This document shows, piece by piece, positions 35,566-43,117 of a stretch of 64,000 nt of DNA. The position numbers and the translations under genes were made by a program. Location: contig OZ245731.1 of assembly GCA_965227155.1 (NCBI GenBank), positions 2,232,001 to 2,296,000 of the forward strand, given 5' to 3'. Source of the DNA: UBA6059 sp965227155. Lineage in GTDB: Bacteria > Bacteroidota > Bacteroidia > Cytophagales > Cyclobacteriaceae. The number at the start of each line of letters is the position of its first letter. Within the stretch, counting starts at the first letter, position 1. The notes beneath the pieces were generated by a model. That model saw only the letters and a list, made by a program, of their open reading frames with translations. It was not told the origin of the DNA and made no database searches.

Positions 35566-35819
35566 TCATAATGATATCTGCAAGCAATAATTGTGAGCTT
35601 GTTATCTGCGACTTTATAAACTAGTCTGTGCTCCCTTGTAATTCTTCGCGACCAATAACCTGCCAATTCGTATTTTAAGGGCTCAGGTTTAGCGGATCCT
35701 TTGAATGGTGAGCTTTGAATCTCTTTTATCAATGAATTAATTTTTCGAAGTACCTTTTTATCCTCTACCTGCCAGGATAGATATTCTTCCCATGCATTTT
35801 TAGAGAAGGATAATTCCAT
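35562..35819 (-). CDS. yoeB: YoeB-type toxin (ribosome-dependent mRNA endonuclease)
   Basis: An 85-residue RelE-superfamily toxin of the Txe/YoeB group. It shows the family start ELSFSKNAWEEYLSW, the middle motif PFKGSAKPEPLKYELAGYWSRRI, HRLVYKV with the catalytic arginine region, and the C-terminal CRYHYD containing the histidine and tyrosine of the active site. It cleaves mRNA in the ribosomal A site when its antitoxin is lost. Its start overlaps the antitoxin stop as TAATG, so the two are translated together with the antitoxin first, the usual order for yefM-yoeB. Confidence 0.95.
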   Translation of the reverse strand: MELSFSKNAWEEYLSWQVEDKKVLRKINSLIKEIQSSPFKGSAKPEPLKYELAGYWSRRITREHRLVYKVADNKLTIIACRYHYD

Positions 35820-36073
35820 TAATCTTCAAACAATCCGGTTGAAATAGTATTGCCATCTTTCACTTGCTGGATCGATTCGCGTAAGCGTGCAGCATTTTTC
35901 TCCGATTTAAGCAGGTGCATTGTTTCCTGCATACTATTATACTCTTCTAATGAAATGATCACCGTACCTTTCCCACCACTTCTTTTGAGAATTACGGTCT
36001 CATTATTGTCCTCTACTTCATCAAGGAATTTCTTCAGGTTATTTCTAAATTCAGAATAATTGGCAGCAATCAT
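35819..36073 (-). CDS. yefM: YefM-type antitoxin
   Basis: An 84-residue Phd/YefM antitoxin. I start it at the ATG at 36073 (MIAANYSEFRNNLKKFLDE), the standard start of the family; a longer frame from 36121 would add a non-homologous hydrophobic stretch. The N-terminal half is the DNA-binding and dimerisation part (VILKRSGGKGTVIISLEEY), and the C-terminal part (KDGNTISTGLFED) the toxin-binding tail. It neutralises YoeB and represses its own promoter. The promoter and operator are just upstream, with GTAC cores spaced 12 bp apart. Confidence 0.94.
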   Translation of the reverse strand: MIAANYSEFRNNLKKFLDEVEDNNETVILKRSGGKGTVIISLEEYNSMQETMHLLKSEKNAARLRESIQQVKDGNTISTGLFED

Positions 36074-36088
36074 ATTGTTCCATTTTGA

Positions 36089-36104
36089 GTACAAAAATAA
36101 GTAC
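36089..36104 (-). promoter_or_regulatory. YefM-YoeB operator with overlapping -7 box
   Basis: Two GTAC cores at 36089-36092 and 36101-36104 are 12 bp apart centre to centre, the spacing known for the TGTACA cores of the E. coli yefM-yoeB operator. Between them, on the minus strand, TATTTTTG (36099-36092) fits the Bacteroidota -7 box TAnnTTTG. Repressor binding would therefore cover the promoter, about 19 bp before the yefM start. Confidence 0.6.
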
Positions 36105-36220
36105 GTATAATATAATATCATGGTTTATCGAGACATCAAACCAGAACAATTTCTATTTGCCATATAAAATCATTTGTGATTACCAATTATTGACCTTAAA
36201 TCGATAGAAAAGTTAAATTC

Positions 36221-37630
36221 ATGCAACTCCTCATCTTCCTGGCATATTTCCTTATTGTATTTCTGATTGGCTGGTACAGTCTGCGAGCTACAAAAAATGA
36301 ATCTGATTACTGGATTGCCGGTGGTAAACTCGGCTGGGGTGTAGGAGGGGCTACTATGGCAGCAACCCATACCAGTGCCGGTACTTTTATAGGCACAATC
36401 GGGGTGATATATGCCGTAGGCTGGTCTTTCACCTGGGTGTTGATTTCGATACCACTAGCGTATTGGTTTATGGTTGCGGTATTAGCACCGCGCTTCACGC
36501 GCACCAAGGAGCTAACCCTTCCGGCATTTCTGCAGCGGCGTTACAACAGCCGGCTGGCACGGGGTATTGGAGCATTTATTATTTTGATCGCTACCGTGGT
36601 TTACATCCAGGCCCAGATTGTAGCAGGTGGGTTGGTAGCCAATATTGTTTTTGGCATTCCAAAGGTGGAAGGCATGGTCATTTTCACTGTAATTCTGCTC
36701 GTTTATACCGTGATTGGTGGCATGCTTGCAGTAGCCTACACGGATTTTCTGCAAATGTTTATCATGGTAATCGGTACGGTGGTATCTGTACCCCTGGCGA
36801 TTGATCATTTTGGTGGATTAGGCAATATGCTCAACGCAGTGGAAGCGATCAAACCACTGACTTTTCAGTGGGGCGGTTTCCCGGTTTCGCTGATCCTCAC
36901 GATGAGCCTCGCCTTTTTTCTGGGTTCGGTAGCCACACCGGAGAAAGTTATCCGCCTGTATGCTATGAAGGATATGAAGACTATCCGCAAGGGGATGTTG
37001 CTTACCATCATTCTGGTGACAGGTATCAATCTACTGGTGTTTTTTCTTGGCCTGGCAGCCATGGCCCTGTTTCCCCTGCTACCGACTGGTGACCTGGCCA
37101 TGCCCATGATTGCCAAGGCAGTGCTGCCAACTTTTATCGGCACCATCATGCTGGCTGCCATTACTTCTGCGATGATGTCAACAGTAGATTCCTTATTGCT
37201 GGTTGCAGGCTCAGCGCTTTCAGAGGATATTTATCAAAATCTGATCCATAGGGGTGCTACACAGAAACGAAGGCTCGGAGTTGCCAGGATGGGGATTTTT
37301 ACCGTGGGGGCTATTCCGCTGGTATTGGTGCTAACTGGTGTAAATGAGGGTGAGCTGATCCAGTTTATTGTGGTGCTATTCACAGCATTGATGGGTGCGG
37401 GCTTTTTCGTACCGGTAGTGGGTGGTGTACTCTGGAAGCGGGCTACCAAAGCTGGTGCTATTGCAGCCATGGTTGGTGGAGTAGGCGTTACGGCTTTATG
37501 GAAAGCCTTTGGTGATCCGTTGATTTATCCTGTGCTGCCGGGCATCATTACCAGCGTGCTTGCATATGTAATCGTTAGTTATTTTACGAAAGCACCGGAC
37601 CGCAAGCACTGGGCAGTGTTTTTTGATTAG
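36221..37630 (+). CDS. Sodium:solute symporter (SSS family)
   Basis: A 469-residue inner-membrane protein with about 12-13 membrane helices that belongs to the solute:sodium symporter family (PutP/SGLT group). Family motifs include WIAGGKLGWGVGGATMAA with THTSAGTF near the start, PAFLQRRYNSRLARGI and ITSAMMSTVDSLLLVAGSA, the last holding the Na2-site serine/threonine residues. The substrate is unknown; the neighbouring dipeptidase suggests an amino acid or peptide breakdown product, a weak inference. The yefM-yoeB pair lies between it and that operon. Its stop overlaps the convergent TlpA-like gene by 4 bp. Confidence 0.92.
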   Translation: MQLLIFLAYFLIVFLIGWYSLRATKNESDYWIAGGKLGWGVGGATMAATHTSAGTFIGTIGVIYAVGWSFTWVLISIPLAYWFMVAVLAPRFTRTKELTLPAFLQRRYNSRLARGIGAFIILIATVVYIQAQIVAGGLVANIVFGIPKVEGMVIFTVILLVYTVIGGMLAVAYTDFLQMFIMVIGTVVSVPLAIDHFGGLGNMLNAVEAIKPLTFQWGGFPVSLILTMSLAFFLGSVATPEKVIRLYAMKDMKTIRKGMLLTIILVTGINLLVFFLGLAAMALFPLLPTGDLAMPMIAKAVLPTFIGTIMLAAITSAMMSTVDSLLLVAGSALSEDIYQNLIHRGATQKRRLGVARMGIFTVGAIPLVLVLTGVNEGELIQFIVVLFTALMGAGFFVPVVGGVLWKRATKAGAIAAMVGGVGVTALWKAFGDPLIYPVLPGIITSVLAYVIVSYFTKAPDRKHWAVFFD

Positions 37631-39216
37631 TCATGGTTTTCTAATATTAAGTCATAGAGCTGTGGGTCACTTGGCCGGTAGGTGGGATTGGCAATGATTT
37701 TTCCTTCTTTGTCGATAAGGGTGTAGTGTGGTATTCCATTGATTGCATAATTTTTGGAAAGTTTTGCAGGCCACTCACCTTCAGCAAATAGATGCATGCC
37801 CGGCATGTCATTTTCTTCCAGATATTGAATCCATTGGTCTTCCTGGCATTGATAGCAAATATTTATGATGTTCACAGGCTCATCTTTTAGTTTCTCATGC
37901 AGTTTTTGCTCGAAAGGAAGCTCCTCAATGCAAGGCTTGCACCATGGTGCCCAAAAATTTAAGTAAGCGGTTTTTCCTAAGAAATTTTTGGGAGAAACAT
38001 ACTGACCATTAGTTTGCTTTAGGTAAAAGTAAGGGGCTTTATCACCAGGCATCAACCGTTCTTTACTAGCTACTGCTTTTTCAAGATGTTTGAGGTATGG
38101 GTTTGATGGAAATTCTTCTTCATAGTAGGTTTTGGCCCATTTAGATTCCGTATGATTCAGTCTACCAAAATCAAGCTGTGCATGATGGTATATGAGCAAG
38201 TCATAGAGTTCTGGATTTATTCTTGCCTCAAGGCTCTTTAGGCTCTTCATAGTAGACTCTCTCTCTGCCAGGAATAAGCTTTTTTGGTATTCCGGATCTT
38301 GCTTGTTTAGTGACTGCTCCCAATGCGCACGTCTAATAGAATCCTGTTGTTTTCGTGGCATAGCCATAAAGCCTGGGTGTTTTTCCTCCCATTTCAATTT
38401 GCTTTCATGAAAACTAAGTGTGCTTAAAAAGAAAAAATATTCATAGGTATACTTAGCATAAGGATCGTTTAAATCAATATCCTGAAGAAAGCTAAAATAA
38501 CCTTTTGGAGGCTTTACAACTGAGCCTACTTGAAATTCTAGGAACCCTGGCTGCTTGGTTTTGCTTTCCAAGGCACTGTAATAAATTTTGGCCTTTTGGC
38601 TCTTGTAAAACAGATTATCAAGATTCAATGCTGCGTAAGCACTGTCGAGCAACTTATCTTTTACCTGGCTGAATGAGTCAATTTTATAGGCATATTCTGC
38701 TAAAGAAAGCTGAGCATTATTGGCCCAAAAAGGTTCAGGTTTGCCAAGCTTTTTTTCCAGTTCAAGTAAATACTGGGCTTCATCAGCATAGGTTCCTTCA
38801 AACTTCACCTGTGTTGATTTTATGCCTCCCATACTTTTGAAATATCCAATTGGCATCTCACCAAGCGGCTGAATAGCCGTGATCTTTGTAACAAGTGTAT
38901 CATCGTAATGAAGAAACAATGAAAACATCTCCTGGTGAATAATTATGGGATACACCTGGGGCAGTTTTACAGGTAATGCAAGGACAAATGAGTCTTGAGA
39001 AGGCACCCAGTAGGATTGCATGTCTCCATAGACGTTTTGAAAAATAAGACTGTAAAACTTGTCGATCCTTACAGAATCATCTGTTTCATTGATAAATTGA
39101 ATATACCCTACCCCATCCTCCTTAAATGCTGGAAGATCTTCTTCATTGATTTGATCCGATGGCTTACAGCCCAAAAATGCACATGAACAAATAATTACTA
39201 ACAGAGAATATTTCAT
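37627..39216 (-). CDS. TlpA-family thioredoxin-domain lipoprotein
   Basis: A 529-residue lipoprotein. I choose the ATG at 39216 (MKYSLLVIICSCAFLGC) with the lipobox AFLGC; a TTG 9 bases upstream is unlikely. Residues 30-370 form a long helical and beta region of unknown function common in Bacteroidota TlpA-like proteins. The C-terminal thioredoxin domain begins at GDKAPYFYLKQTNG and has the redox pair in NFWAPWCKPCIEELPF. A second CQYC-like pair occurs in NIICYQCQEDQW a little later, which is unusual. It probably acts in periplasmic disulfide exchange or cytochrome maturation. Confidence 0.88.
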   Translation of the reverse strand: MKYSLLVIICSCAFLGCKPSDQINEEDLPAFKEDGVGYIQFINETDDSVRIDKFYSLIFQNVYGDMQSYWVPSQDSFVLALPVKLPQVYPIIIHQEMFSLFLHYDDTLVTKITAIQPLGEMPIGYFKSMGGIKSTQVKFEGTYADEAQYLLELEKKLGKPEPFWANNAQLSLAEYAYKIDSFSQVKDKLLDSAYAALNLDNLFYKSQKAKIYYSALESKTKQPGFLEFQVGSVVKPPKGYFSFLQDIDLNDPYAKYTYEYFFFLSTLSFHESKLKWEEKHPGFMAMPRKQQDSIRRAHWEQSLNKQDPEYQKSLFLAERESTMKSLKSLEARINPELYDLLIYHHAQLDFGRLNHTESKWAKTYYEEEFPSNPYLKHLEKAVASKERLMPGDKAPYFYLKQTNGQYVSPKNFLGKTAYLNFWAPWCKPCIEELPFEQKLHEKLKDEPVNIINICYQCQEDQWIQYLEENDMPGMHLFAEGEWPAKLSKNYAINGIPHYTLIDKEGKIIANPTYRPSDPQLYDLILENHD

Positions 39217-39269
39217 AATAATCAAGTATGGAGAGTGAATATAACATGCCGATAGCTTAAATTAAAATT

Positions 39270-39569
39270 GTGTTTGCCTGGGATACGATATTGATAGGTG
39301 TGTTTCTATTTGCTGGTAGTTTTTTGAGAATAGGACTAAATGCCTGGATTTACAATACACTTCATGGTGAAAACAATAGGTTATTTGTAACTAAGGGTGA
39401 GCCTGGAGGAGGAGAGGATGAATCAATCGAATCTGGTCTATTTATGGGGTATTGTCTATTAATTGTTTTGTGGTTAGTTTATCGAAAGGATCTTTTGATT
39501 CACCAGATATGCAGTAATATCCTCGGCTTATTATCTGTAACGGCCGTATATTATTTAGCCACTCGTTAA
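39270..39569 (+). CDS. Small three-helix membrane protein, 99 aa
   Basis: A frame from a GTG at 39270 encodes 99 residues with membrane segments near residues 5-28, 57-70 and 80-96, and a polar loop GEPGGGEDESIES between the first two. I recognise no family. It is divergent from the TlpA-like gene with a 53-bp gap, and 22 bases before the next small gene. The start is uncertain, as no ATG is available upstream. The hydrophobic layout supports a genuine small membrane protein. Confidence 0.5.
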   Translation: MFAWDTILIGVFLFAGSFLRIGLNAWIYNTLHGENNRLFVTKGEPGGGEDESIESGLFMGYCLLIVLWLVYRKDLLIHQICSNILGLLSVTAVYYLATR

Positions 39570-39591
39570 AAATCATTAAATTCGTTATAGC

Positions 39592-39807
39592 ATGAAAAAT
39601 GAAGAAAAGATCATCGAGCTATTATCTGAGTATCTGAAAAAATTAGATAAGCATGAGCAGGAAATGATTGAGCTGAGAAAAGACTTTCACAACGAAATGA
39701 ATACCTTTCGATTCGACCTGAATCATACCAACGTAAGACAGGAGGCATTAATGAAGGAAATTTTTAGCATTTCAAAGCCTGTTGCTAACTTGGAGGATAA
39801 TTCCTAA
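39592..39807 (+). CDS. Small coiled-coil protein, 71 aa
   Basis: An ATG at 39592 opens a 71-codon frame. The product is highly charged and helical, with heptad repeats over residues 3-40 (EEKIIELLSEYLKKLDKHEQ), so a dimeric coiled coil is likely. No catalytic motif, signal peptide or membrane helix is present, and I do not recognise a family. It lies between a small membrane-protein gene and rluE on the same strand, so all three may be cotranscribed. Confidence 0.55.
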   Translation: MKNEEKIIELLSEYLKKLDKHEQEMIELRKDFHNEMNTFRFDLNHTNVRQEALMKEIFSISKPVANLEDNS

Positions 39808-39818
39808 AACCAGCTCAC

Positions 39819-40412
39819 TTGCCCAAACCACTCTACTACATCATATACAAGCCTTATAAAGTCCTCAGTCAATTTACAGACGAGAAGGGCAATCCGGGTC
39901 TGGGTTCTATCTTCAAGCTGCCTTCAGATGTCTATCCTGTCGGTCGTCTTGATTTGGATAGCGAGGGCCTGCTAATCCTTACCAACGACAGGAAGCTTAA
40001 CCATAAACTACTAAACCCTGCTTTTGAGCACCGCCGCACCTACTGGGTGGAAGTAGAAGGCCACCCGGATAAAACGGCTTTGGAAAATCTTGAAAGAGGG
40101 CTGGAAATTAATCTAAAGGGTAAAAAGCATCAGACTTTGCCTGCCATGGTAGAAATGATAAAGCCAAGTAATATACCAACTCGAGAACCTGCAGTAAACT
40201 ATCAGAAGCATCCCCAGACATCCTGGGTTTCCATTACCCTTACGGAGGGTAAAAACCGGCAGGTCAGGCGCATGTTTGCTGCGGTAGGTCACCCCGTGCT
40301 GCGGCTTATCCGAGTTCAAATCGAGGACCTATCCCTGGCTCCATTGAAACCCGGCGAAATCACCCAGATTTCTGAAAAAGCCATTTACAAAAAACTCTCA
40401 CTTGAGACCTAA
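39819..40412 (+). CDS. rluE: 23S rRNA pseudouridine synthase, RluE type
   Basis: A 197-residue enzyme of the RsuA/RluB/E/F family lacking the N-terminal S4 domain, as in RluE. It starts at a TTG (39819); no ATG is close by. Family motifs are YYIIYKPYKVLSQFTDEKGN, the catalytic aspartate in VYPVGRLDLDSEGLLILTND near residues 40-59, and the C-terminal TEGKNRQVRRMFAAVGHPVLRL. It converts a uridine in 23S rRNA to pseudouridine. RluE is the closest match by domain layout, but a sibling specificity cannot be excluded. It follows the 71-codon coiled-coil gene by 11 bases. Confidence 0.88.
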   Translation: MPKPLYYIIYKPYKVLSQFTDEKGNPGLGSIFKLPSDVYPVGRLDLDSEGLLILTNDRKLNHKLLNPAFEHRRTYWVEVEGHPDKTALENLERGLEINLKGKKHQTLPAMVEMIKPSNIPTREPAVNYQKHPQTSWVSITLTEGKNRQVRRMFAAVGHPVLRLIRVQIEDLSLAPLKPGEITQISEKAIYKKLSLET

Positions 40413-40601
40413 ATAGAGGAGTTGCCAAATTCTGTAACTAAATGCTGTAATCAGGACAGTTTTCTTGTAAAAAAGGGCGCAGAGTATTTATCTTATGCCT
40501 TTAATCCGATTTATTCATCTTCGGTCCCATCATAGGGAATGATAATGAGTTTGCCAGGTTAAATGCATTAGTTTTTGAATAATAGCTGAAACTTTATTTT
40601 C

Positions 40602-42434
40602 ATGACTGCAGCCAAAACAACCGCTAAACCCAAAAGAATTACCAAAAGACAAATGAAAAACGCCCTATTGGTTGAGATAGCCTGGGAAGTAATCAATCAG
40701 GTAGGGGGTATTTATACTGTAATTCGATCCAAAGCCCCAACCATCACAAAACAATGGGGTAAAAACTACTGCGTATTAGGGCCCTATATGCCGCAGCATG
40801 TAGCAGCAGAATTTGACCCTATCGATTCCTATGATGATGCTTTTGGCAAGGCTGTAAAACGCATGAAAGACCTTGGCTACAAGGTGCATTACGGCCATTG
40901 GTTGGTTACAGGCAGGCCCAAAGCAGTATTATTCGACTTGTCCAGTGTAAACAGCCAGCTTGGTGAAATCAAATACAAACTGTGGGATGATCACGGTATA
41001 AGTATGCCTGGCGATGACTTCCTACTCAACGGGGTGGTTATGTTTGGCGAAATGGTGCGGGTGTTCCTCACAGAGCTGGCACAGCCGGGGGTCACCAATA
41101 AAAATATAATTGCTCATTTTCATGAATGGATGGCTGCCTCAGGGTTGCCTGCCTTGAGAAAGCAGAAGCTTCCCATCAGAACAGTATTTACCACACATGC
41201 CACACTTCTGGGCAGATATCTGGCCATGAACGACCCCAAGTTTTATGATCACCTCCCGTTTGTAGACTGGGCCAAAGAGGCACAACATTTCAACATAGAA
41301 CCCAGCGTACAGCTGGAACGCGCCGCAGCTCATGGCTGTCATGTATTTACTACCGTGAGTGAAGTTACCGCTCACGAATGCCGTTATCTGCTCGGAAGAA
41401 ATCCCGATATGATATTGCCCAACGGTATCAATAACCAGCGATTTGAGAATCTACATGAGTTTCAAAACCTGCATTTGGAATACAAGGAGAAGATTCATCA
41501 GTTTGTGATGGCCCATTTCTTTCAGAGCTATACTTTCGACCTGGATAAGACCCTCTATTTCTTTACTTCCGGTCGGTACGAATACCTCAATAAGGGCTAT
41601 GACCTGAGCCTTGAAGCCCTGGCGAGGCTAAACTACAGGCTAAAGCGTGAAAATTCTGATGTCACCGTCATCATGTTTTTTGTAACCAAGCAGCCTTATC
41701 ACTCCATCAACCCTGAGGTTTTGCATTCCCGGGCATTGATGGAGGAACTCCGCACTACAGTAGAGGCTATCAAAAAGCAGGTGGGTGACAGGCTATTTTA
41801 CAAGGCAGCCTCCAGCATGGATACCAAGCTACCACCCCTCAATGAGTTTGTAGACGATTACTGGCGCCTAAGGTATCGTAGGACAATACAATCCTGGAAA
41901 ACCGGCCATTTGCCACCGGTGGTCACTCATAACTTAAAAGACGACCAAAACGACAGCATATTGAACTTCTTAAGAACATCCAATATGGTCAACAAAAAGG
42001 AGGATAGGGTAAAGATTGTTTACCACCCTGACTTTATCAACTACACCAACCCATTATTTGGCATGGAATACGGGCAGTTTGTCAGAGGTTGCCACATGGG
42101 TATTTTCCCAAGCTATTATGAGCCCTGGGGCTATACGCCGCTGGAGTGTATCGCCAGTGGTGTGCCTACTGCTACGAGCGATCTGGCCGGGTTTGGAGAT
42201 TACGTGAAGCAAAACATGGGTAACACTGACAAAAACGGCATTTATGTAGTCAACAGGCACCAAAAGTCATTTGATGATGCAGCCAACCAACTAGCCAATA
42301 TTTTGTATCACTTTATATCAATGAATAGAAGGGAAAGGATTTCGCTTAGAAATAGAGTAGAAGCTTCGGCCGTACATTTTGACTGGAATACGCTTACCAA
42401 ATACTATGATATGGCTTATGAAAAAGCATTGTAG
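40602..42434 (+). CDS. GT3-type glycogen synthase / glycosyltransferase
   Basis: A 610-residue cytoplasmic glycosyltransferase of the eukaryote-like glycogen-synthase family (GT3), common in Bacteroidota. The N-terminal sugar-nucleotide motif is EIAWEVINQVGGIYTVIRSK near 25-44; HFHEWMAASGLPALRK near 180 and ILPNGINNQRFE near 275 follow. The C-terminal catalytic acid region is SYYEPWGYTPLECIASGVPT near 500. It adds alpha-1,4-glucosyl residues from UDP- or ADP-glucose. No branching enzyme or phosphorylase gene lies nearby. Upstream is a 190-bp stretch in which I see no exact promoter; the next gene converges directly at its stop. Confidence 0.9.
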   Translation: MTAAKTTAKPKRITKRQMKNALLVEIAWEVINQVGGIYTVIRSKAPTITKQWGKNYCVLGPYMPQHVAAEFDPIDSYDDAFGKAVKRMKDLGYKVHYGHWLVTGRPKAVLFDLSSVNSQLGEIKYKLWDDHGISMPGDDFLLNGVVMFGEMVRVFLTELAQPGVTNKNIIAHFHEWMAASGLPALRKQKLPIRTVFTTHATLLGRYLAMNDPKFYDHLPFVDWAKEAQHFNIEPSVQLERAAAHGCHVFTTVSEVTAHECRYLLGRNPDMILPNGINNQRFENLHEFQNLHLEYKEKIHQFVMAHFFQSYTFDLDKTLYFFTSGRYEYLNKGYDLSLEALARLNYRLKRENSDVTVIMFFVTKQPYHSINPEVLHSRALMEELRTTVEAIKKQVGDRLFYKAASSMDTKLPPLNEFVDDYWRLRYRRTIQSWKTGHLPPVVTHNLKDDQNDSILNFLRTSNMVNKKEDRVKIVYHPDFINYTNPLFGMEYGQFVRGCHMGIFPSYYEPWGYTPLECIASGVPTATSDLAGFGDYVKQNMGNTDKNGIYVVNRHQKSFDDAANQLANILYHFISMNRRERISLRNRVEASAVHFDWNTLTKYYDMAYEKAL

Positions 42435-43049
42435 TTAGTAGCTGACCTGTAACGTAACATCATCAAAATATACGGTACCGCCTGTGACAGGCTCCATGCG
42501 TAATTCCAATTCGATTTCATCAAAGTTGATGATGGCACCTTCAAAAAGGCAACCGTAGGACTGCCAATCGATTATGCTACCATTGCCGTTGATCCAGCCG
42601 GATTCCGCAAAAGCAACCTGTACACCCTTGCGCTTGAGGTTTATCCTAAGGGAAATGCCGGTGCCTCGTATATTTTCAAGCCTAAGCTTTCCCAAAAAGG
42701 TGAGGTCAGCGTTGAATGGCACTTCAAAATCTGTGATTGACTTTTTCCAACTGGCATAGTCATAATAGCCTTCTGTGGACTCCTCTGTGACTAATAGTCG
42801 TTGAATTTTCAGTGCGCGTGCCCCTTCATATGCCGCATCATTGGTCCATTCACCGGCAAACTTATTTTCTGATCGGTTGTGGCTGGGTACATATTTCCAG
42901 CTATCTAATCCTTCCTCAAAATCGTCTTCAAGGATGATGACTTTATTCAGCTTTGGCTCAATATTATTTTGAGGTTCAGGTATGGTAAACTCAGGCCCAT
43001 CCGCACAACCCATCAAAACCATACAAATGCTCATTAGCCTGATTACCAT
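42435..43049 (-). CDS. Uncharacterised lipoprotein with jelly-roll-like domain
   Basis: A 204-residue lipoprotein with the lipobox MVLMGC near residue 14. The body is beta-rich and resembles carbohydrate-binding or galactose-binding-like jelly rolls: DDFEEGLDSWKYVPS near the start and TVYFDDVTLQVSY at the end, a motif common where such domains line up with glycan ligands. No enzyme motif is seen. It follows the MacB-like permease gene by 68 bp on the same strand and ends right beside the convergent glycogen synthase gene. Sugar binding is inference from the fold pattern. Confidence 0.7.
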   Translation of the reverse strand: MVIRLMSICMVLMGCADGPEFTIPEPQNNIEPKLNKVIILEDDFEEGLDSWKYVPSHNRSENKFAGEWTNDAAYEGARALKIQRLLVTEESTEGYYDYASWKKSITDFEVPFNADLTFLGKLRLENIRGTGISLRINLKRKGVQVAFAESGWINGNGSIIDWQSYGCLFEGAIINFDEIELELRMEPVTGGTVYFDDVTLQVSY

Positions 43050-43117
43050 AACTTTAAATTACAGAAAATCAGAAATAATTGAAATAGCTAAGGCATATGT
43101 CAAATTGAGTTTGAACC

